The notes beneath the pieces were generated by a model. That model saw only the letters and a program-made list of their open reading frames with translations, was not told where the DNA came from and did not search any database. From the NCBI GenBank assembly GCA_964599835.1, contig CAZRHF010000065.1, forward strand, positions 1 through 12,140: a stretch of DNA of 12,140 nt, written 5' to 3'. Position 1 is the stretch's first letter; the number at the start of each line of letters is the position of its first letter. The stretch is from SFWF01 sp964599835. GTDB lineage: Bacteria; Bacillota; Clostridia; Oscillospirales; Acutalibacteraceae. Both the position numbers and the translations under genes were made by a program. This document shows positions 8,213-12,140 of the stretch, piece by piece.

Positions 8213-8245
8213 TATTTTTCTATATTGGGAATATATTGATATTTT
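8203..8245. repeat. Perfect 13-bp inverted repeat, candidate operator in the divergent control region
   Basis: AAAATATCAATAT at 8203-8215 is repeated exactly in inverse orientation as ATATTGATATTTT at 8233-8245, with 17 bases between. TATATTG also recurs directly at 8221-8227 and 8232-8238, 11 bases (about one helical turn) apart, which is the kind of direct repeat AraC-type proteins can use. The left arm covers the -35 box of the regulator promoter and the right arm sits about 50-65 bases before the expected start of the opposite operon. The AT richness of the region weakens the case slightly. Confidence 0.65.
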
Positions 8246-8261
8246 AAGGTGCTATTTGCTA

Positions 8262-8290
8262 TTTAATTTTTTACTGTAAAGAATTATAAT
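8262..8290 (+). promoter_or_regulatory. Probable activator-dependent promoter for the hydrolase-like/transporter operon
   Basis: A perfect TATAAT lies at 8285-8290, but the hexamer 17 bases upstream (TTTAAT, 8262-8267) is a poor -35. A strong -10 with a weak -35 and a candidate operator arm centred near -58 is the usual form of an activator-dependent promoter. The start would be near 8297, 27 bases before the chosen ATG. An alternative is TTGATA at 8236-8241 with TATTTA at 8260-8265 (18-base spacer), which has a weaker -10. Confidence 0.55.
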
Positions 8291-8310
8291 AAAATCACAG
8301 AAGAAACCTC

Positions 8311-8315
8311 AAGGA
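8311..8315 (+). promoter_or_regulatory. Ribosome binding site that fixes the start of the short paralogue at 8324
   Basis: AAGGA ends eight bases before the ATG at 8324. An earlier in-frame ATG at 8315 overlaps this site and has no Shine-Dalgarno of its own. Starting at 8324 gives MRKLSVP, identical to the first seven residues of the neighbouring paralogue. Confidence 0.85.
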
Positions 8316-8323
8316 TGGTCATT

Positions 8324-9301
8324 ATGCGCAAATTATCGGTTCCCGTAAGCGTTCAACGTATTACAAGAGAAAACATTGATGCACACATCGAAAGCTTTAA
8401 AGACTGTAAGGTCAGCAGAGTTTTCCTTGTTGGCTTTGAGGCGGTTAAGGTTAAAGACAACTACGCTTCCACCCACGAAGAGGAGGTTCGTTTTATCGTA
8501 AACGAGCTTAAAAAGGCAGGCTTAGAGGTCGGATTCTGGTTTTCCTCCCTCGGTCACGGTGCGGCTCTTTTACACGATGAGAATGCCGCCGCATCTTCCC
8601 TTTTGCTTTCCAAAAACAGCATCCCCACCTGCTTCGAGGGAAGCGATCTTCCCCTCTATATTATGGGTGAAAATGCAAAGTACGTTGACCTCGATCAGCT
8701 TAGCCGCGGCGCGATCCTTGATATTAAGGCGGCAGAGATTCTTAAAAAGCGCGGAGTTGACACCGGATTTATAAGCGAAGAGGCTCTTTCTGCCGACGGA
8801 GAATATTTCATAAAGGACGACGACACCATAAGAAATCTTTGGAACGTTGCCCTGAGAAAAATCGAATGTGACGACAAAGCGGAGGTTTTAAGCCGCTTCA
8901 CCCCATCCGACTCTCCTGCGACCTATAAATATGAAAACAACGAGGGTCAGCGTTTCTTCGTGCTTGCTTTCGACCACTATGCAAGCGGCGGCAACCCCAA
9001 CTATTTCAACAGCTACTACCGTCAGTCTCAGCTTATTGAGGCTGTAGGCTGGATGGGCAAGAAGCTTCCTGCGGTTTGCGCAGGAAACCCCAACCTTTAC
9101 GTTTTAGCGGCTAAAAATGATGAGGCTATGTCGGTTATGCTTGCAAACGTGTTCCTCGACGACGTTTTAGAGCCCGAGATCACCCTTGACATAGAATACA
9201 GCGAAATCAGGTTCGTAAACTGCAGCGGCGAGCTTAAGGGAGATAAGGTCTTTCTTTCGGATATCGCACCATACGGCTTTGCAGCATTTGAGGTGAAATA
9301 A
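8324..9301 (+). CDS. Short paralogue of the glycoside-hydrolase-like protein, lacking most of the catalytic barrel
   Basis: A 325-residue cytoplasmic protein of unassigned family. Residues 1-85 align without gaps to residues 1-85 of the next gene (about 39% identity by hand count) and cover roughly three beta/alpha units of a TIM-like barrel, ending at LGHGAALLHD. Residues 98-325 align to 402-630 of that protein (about 61% identity), which is a middle alpha/beta domain (GENAKY, then GAILDIKAAEIL and RGVDTGF) and a small C-terminal domain ending YGFAAFEVK. The intervening 304 residues, including the acidic QIDDD motif and the AEGDVYPRPRY segment, are absent, so it should not be catalytic alone. 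The frame is intact with good start signals. The stop lies one base before the next ATG. It could be a partner subunit, ligand-binding regulator or a decaying duplicate; the first two fit the sequence conservation better. Confidence 0.88.
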   Translation: MRKLSVPVSVQRITRENIDAHIESFKDCKVSRVFLVGFEAVKVKDNYASTHEEEVRFIVNELKKAGLEVGFWFSSLGHGAALLHDENAAASSLLLSKNSIPTCFEGSDLPLYIMGENAKYVDLDQLSRGAILDIKAAEILKKRGVDTGFISEEALSADGEYFIKDDDTIRNLWNVALRKIECDDKAEVLSRFTPSDSPATYKYENNEGQRFFVLAFDHYASGGNPNYFNSYYRQSQLIEAVGWMGKKLPAVCAGNPNLYVLAAKNDEAMSVMLANVFLDDVLEPEITLDIEYSEIRFVNCSGELKGDKVFLSDIAPYGFAAFEVK

Positions 9302-9302
9302 T

Positions 9303-11195
9303 ATGAGAAAATTAAGCGTACCCATTCACATGAACACATTAAACGATGAGACTCTGCCGATATTTATCAAAAGCTGTAAAGACAGCGGCGTCCACAGAGT
9401 TTTCGTCTGCGGCGTAGGAAGCGTGTATCTTCCCACAAGCAAAATATTTACTCGAAACGAATTTATGAGAAAGGCCATAAAGACCTTTAAGCAGGAAGGC
9501 TTTGAGGTTGGCGTCTGGATCGGCGGGCTGGGTCACGGAGTTATTTTACAGCACGACAAGGGCTTTGCTACATCGGATATGTTCACACCCCTTGAAGGTG
9601 TGGGCGGCGAGACCACCAAATTCGGCTTCTGCCCCTATGACGACAATTTTGCCGAGGCCTATGCCAAAGGCATCAGGATGATCGCAGAAATGGGACCCGA
9701 TCTTATCCAGATAGACGACGATTTCCGTTTAAGCCTTCGCGCAAACTTCTATTTAGGTTGCTTCTGCAAAAAGCATCTGAGCGAGTACTACAAAAGACTT
9801 GGCGAGACTCCCGACAGAAGTCAGCTTGAAAGACTTATCTACACGGGCGGTAAAAACAAATACCGCGACACCTACAGAGGTCTTATGCGCGACACCCTTC
9901 TGGGCTTTGCCAAAAAGCTTCGCGAAACCATTGACTCGGTGGATCCCACCATCCGCCTTTCTTCCTGCTCCTCCTGTGAAAACTGGGATGCCAACGGCAC
10001 CGATATGATAGAGCTCGCAAAAACCTTTGCAGGAAACACAAAGCCCTACACCCGTGTTTGCGGTGCGCCCTACGGTGATCCTTCCCTTATTCCCGAGATA
10101 GATATTTCCCGTCTGCAGTTTAAGTGGCACCGTGATGCAGGGGTCGAGACTATGGCCGAGGGTGACGTTTATCCACGTCCCCGCTATAACGTGCCTTCAA
10201 AGCTTTTGGAGATATTCGACCTTATACTTATTGCAGGCAACGAGGGTGACGGAATTCTCAACTACGTCTACGACTACGTATCAAAACCGGATTACGAAAC
10301 CGGCTACGTCGACCGCTACATAAGAAACGCTCCTCTGCGGGCGCAGGTGGAAGAAATTTTTGCCGACAAGAAACCCTGCGGTCTTGAGGTCTTTCAGGTT
10401 CCCCACCTTATTGAAAACTGGGATCTCCCGAAAGAATTATCCCACGGCATTCACACCCGCCTTACGGGTGCCTGCTTTGCTACCTGCCGCGAGCTTATTT
10501 CAAGAAACTCCATTCCCGTTACCTTCGACCCCTGCGACGGCCCTGTATTCATAGCAGGCGAAAACGCTAAGTATATCGACCCCGAAATGCTTAAGAGGGG
10601 CGCGGTTCTTGACATCAAGGCGGCAGATATTCTCTCACGCCGCGGAATTGACACGGGCTTTGTAAGTGAAGAGCCCTGCGAGCCGGATGAAGAGATCTTT
10701 ATCGAGGAAAAGGATCATCTTTTAAACGTAGCTACGCTCGGTCTCAGAAGGGTCGTTTGTAAAGATGGAGCAAAGGTGCTCAGCAAATTTATGCCCTATG
10801 ACAGCCCCTCGGTATATCTTTACGAGAATGCAGAAGGACTAAGATTCTTGGTGGTTGCGGTCGACATTTATGTTTCGTCTCCAAAGACCAACTTTTTCGC
10901 AAACTATTACCGTCAGGCTCAGCTTATTAAGGGCATCGAATGGATCGGACAAAAAAAGTTGCCCGCGGTCTGCGTTAAGAATCCCAACCTTTATATCATC
11001 GTTTCTAAAAATGATAAGGCAATGTCGGTGGCTCTGGCAAACATTTTTCTTGATGATGTTTTTGATCCCGTTGTTATGCTTGACAAAGAATACAGCGAGA
11101 TTAGATTTGTAAACTGCACGGGACGTCTTTTGGGCGACAAGGTATATCTTTCGGATATTGCCCCCTATGGCTTTGCGGCATTTGAGGTGAAATAA
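9303..11195 (+). CDS. Glycoside-hydrolase-like protein of unassigned family (full-length paralogue)
   Basis: A 630-residue protein with no signal peptide. I recognise the general plan of a clan-A-like glycosidase but cannot name a family. Residues 1 to about 390 look like a TIM barrel: LSVPI and VHRVFVCGV as early strands, EVGVWIGGLGHG (68-79), PDLIQIDDDFRL (132-142) followed by GCFCKKHL (152-159), IRLSSCSSCENW (217-228) and ETMAEGDVYPRPRY (282-295). D138-D140 and E285 are candidate catalytic acids by position only. Residues about 400-545 form an alpha/beta domain like the trimerisation/amidotransferase-like domain of GH42-type enzymes, and the last 80 residues a beta domain. GAGGTG at 9290-9295, within the preceding gene, serves as ribosome binding site. 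The substrate should be an intracellular glycoside or modified sugar, perhaps brought in by the transporter that follows. Confidence 0.85.
   Translation: MRKLSVPIHMNTLNDETLPIFIKSCKDSGVHRVFVCGVGSVYLPTSKIFTRNEFMRKAIKTFKQEGFEVGVWIGGLGHGVILQHDKGFATSDMFTPLEGVGGETTKFGFCPYDDNFAEAYAKGIRMIAEMGPDLIQIDDDFRLSLRANFYLGCFCKKHLSEYYKRLGETPDRSQLERLIYTGGKNKYRDTYRGLMRDTLLGFAKKLRETIDSVDPTIRLSSCSSCENWDANGTDMIELAKTFAGNTKPYTRVCGAPYGDPSLIPEIDISRLQFKWHRDAGVETMAEGDVYPRPRYNVPSKLLEIFDLILIAGNEGDGILNYVYDYVSKPDYETGYVDRYIRNAPLRAQVEEIFADKKPCGLEVFQVPHLIENWDLPKELSHGIHTRLTGACFATCRELISRNSIPVTFDPCDGPVFIAGENAKYIDPEMLKRGAVLDIKAADILSRRGIDTGFVSEEPCEPDEEIFIEEKDHLLNVATLGLRRVVCKDGAKVLSKFMPYDSPSVYLYENAEGLRFLVVAVDIYVSSPKTNFFANYYRQAQLIKGIEWIGQKKLPAVCVKNPNLYIIVSKNDKAMSVALANIFLDDVFDPVVMLDKEYSEIRFVNCTGRLLGDKVYLSDIAPYGFAAFEVK
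9562..9571 (+). repeat. 10-bp direct repeat, left copy, at the edge of the segment missing from the short paralogue
   Basis: GCTTTGCTAC, encoding Phe-Ala-Thr at residues 88-90 of the full-length protein. The same ten bases recur at 10474-10483, exactly 912 bases (304 codons) downstream in the same frame. That offset equals the gap between the two paralogues. Confidence 0.85.
10474..10483 (+). repeat. 10-bp direct repeat, right copy, at the other edge of the missing segment
   Basis: GCTTTGCTAC again, encoding Phe-Ala-Thr at residues 392-394. Recombination or replication slippage between this copy and the one at 9562 would remove 304 codons and leave the reading frame intact, giving the architecture of the upstream paralogue. 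Confidence 0.85.
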
Positions 11196-12046
11196 TGGAA
11201 TTTACTGCTTTACTTACTGCTTCGGTCTTAGGCGTTACCATTCAGCAGGTATCAAAAAAGGCTTATAACAAAAAGGTATCGGGCGGAACCTTTACCTTTA
11301 CAACACTGAGCATATTTTTTGCACTTATTATTTTTCTTATTACCTCGGGCGGAAGATTCAACTGGAATCCCGAAATCCTCCCCTACTGTTTTGGCTTTGC
11401 CATAGCTTACGGTTCCGCATCCATAGGTTCTTTCCTTGCCGTCGCCACGGGGCCTATCTCCATAACCTCCCTGATGGTGCAATATTCACTTATTATTCCG
11501 ACTATTTACGGACTTTGTATAGGCGAGCCTCCCTCACCCTTCCTTTATATCGGACTTGCCCTTCTGTTTATCTCTCTTTTCCTTGTAAACATTGAAAAGA
11601 AGGGCGCTGAAAAGAAGATCACACTTAAATGGATCATTTTTGTCGGGATAGCCTTTGCGGCAAACGGCGCTTGCAGTACGGTTCAGACAATTCAGCAAAA
11701 GACCTTTGACGGAGCATATAAAAGTGAATTTATGATTATTGCTTTGCTGATATCTATTATTGCTATTGGTGCCGCGGCTGTCATCTTCGAGCGCAAAGGC
11801 CTCGCAAAAAAAGTCAAAACCGGCGCACATTGGTATATTATCTGCGGTTTGGCAAACGGACTTGTAAACCTTTTCGTAATGATGCTTGCAAAATATAACC
11901 CCGCCATTGTTTTCCCCGTTATTTCGGCAGGCGGAATAGTTTCAACCGCACTTATCGGTATATTCTTTTACAAAGAAAAGCTTTCGGTCATGCAGATGAT
12001 AGGAATGGTTTTAGGTACGGCATCTATAGTTTTCTTGAATTTATAA
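11195..12046 (+). CDS. DMT-superfamily (EamA-like) transporter
   Basis: A 283-residue polytopic membrane protein with about ten hydrophobic segments in two similar halves (1 to about 133 and about 144-283), the plan of EamA-type drug/metabolite transporters. Small-residue helices such as FGFAIAYGSASIGSFLAVA (66-84) and PVISAGGIVSTALIGIFFY (239-257) correspond to the paired repeat motifs, and the last half ends in the usual short hydrophobic tail. The ATG at 11195 overlaps the stop of the hydrolase-like gene by one base (TAATG) and uses GAGGTGA at the 3' end of that gene as its ribosome binding site, so translation is coupled. It probably moves the substrate or product of the hydrolase-like proteins across the cytoplasmic membrane. 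DMT proteins carry sugars, amino acids, nucleosides and others, so direction and cargo are unknown. Confidence 0.9.
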   Translation: MEFTALLTASVLGVTIQQVSKKAYNKKVSGGTFTFTTLSIFFALIIFLITSGGRFNWNPEILPYCFGFAIAYGSASIGSFLAVATGPISITSLMVQYSLIIPTIYGLCIGEPPSPFLYIGLALLFISLFLVNIEKKGAEKKITLKWIIFVGIAFAANGACSTVQTIQQKTFDGAYKSEFMIIALLISIIAIGAAAVIFERKGLAKKVKTGAHWYIICGLANGLVNLFVMMLAKYNPAIVFPVISAGGIVSTALIGIFFYKEKLSVMQMIGMVLGTASIVFLNL

Positions 12047-12140
12047 TAAATGTGTGTATTAAAAGAAAAACGGCTATGATTCGAGTTTGAACTGCCCCAA
12101 TTTGTGCGGACAGTACAAAAACGGCTCCTATGATAGTTAT
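12047..12140. other. Gene-free tail with a short direct repeat; possible edge of a mobile or repeated element
   Basis: AAAAACGGCT occurs at 12066-12075 and again at 12117-12126, each followed shortly by ATGAT. Between them TGAACTGCCCC (12088-12098) and GCGGACAGTAC (12106-12116) form a loose inverted pair. This resembles the ends of some clostridial insertion sequences, but no transposase frame is in view and the window stops too soon to decide. I see no convincing terminator for the transporter operon here. Confidence 0.3.

Noticed and set aside
8203..8245. The inverted repeat read as a rho-independent terminator
   Set aside because: The arms are nearly pure AT with a 17-base loop, and they lie between divergent gene starts where a terminator is not expected.
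8315..8323. Upstream ATG giving a start three codons earlier (MVIMRKLS) for the short paralogue
   Set aside because: It overlaps the AAGGA site that is correctly spaced for the ATG at 8324, and the paralogue begins MRKLSVP.
12019..12140. Open frames on the minus strand reaching in from the right edge, as the end of a convergent gene
   Set aside because: They run into the transporter coding sequence, show no family resemblance and lie in AT-rich sequence with short repeats; the evidence is too weak for a gene call.

Overview
The window looks like a chromosome segment of an anaerobic Firmicute of class Clostridia, probably a gut Oscillospiraceae-type bacterium. This rests on gene content (glycogen phosphorylase, GH13 amylase, AGCS symporter, serine-type glutaminase, PocR/AraC regulator), strong Shine-Dalgarno sites, tight gene packing, sigma-A-like promoters and moderate GC. 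Species cannot be fixed from sequence reading alone. No rRNA, tRNA, CRISPR array or complete insertion sequence was seen.

Layout. (1) Positions 2-4148, plus strand: the 3' two thirds of a glycogen phosphorylase gene, a GH13 alpha-glucan hydrolase and a PHP-domain protein, with short gaps, closed by a hairpin terminator that can serve both strands. The first two genes can degrade glycogen or maltodextrin in the cytoplasm. (2) Positions 8163 back to 4183, minus strand: a PocR/AraC-type regulator, glutaminase glsA and sfsA, spaced 1 and 5 bases apart, followed by an AGCS-family Na+/amino acid symporter that also has its own promoter. Glutaminase plus AGCS symporter recalls the Bacillus glsA-glnT pair and suggests glutamine uptake and deamidation. 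(3) Positions 8324-12046, plus strand: three translationally coupled genes. The first two are tandem paralogues of an unassigned glycoside-hydrolase-like family and the third is a DMT-superfamily (EamA-like) transporter. (4) A 94-base tail with no gene and a short direct repeat.

The most unusual part is region 3. The first paralogue (325 aa) matches the second (630 aa) end to end except that 304 consecutive residues, most of the presumed catalytic barrel, are missing in frame. In the full-length gene the two edges of that segment carry an identical 10-base direct repeat exactly 912 bases apart, a plausible footprint of how the short form arose. The short form seems to be maintained: it is intact, well expressed by its signals, and its C-terminal part differs from its neighbour largely at synonymous positions in the stretch examined. 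It may be a non-catalytic partner of the full-length protein.

The 160-base region between the regulator and this operon holds two divergent promoters around a perfect 13-base inverted repeat. One arm covers the -35 box of the regulator promoter and the other lies upstream of the operon promoter. The simplest model is a PocR/AraC protein that represses itself and activates the hydrolase-like/transporter operon in response to a small molecule; this is inference.
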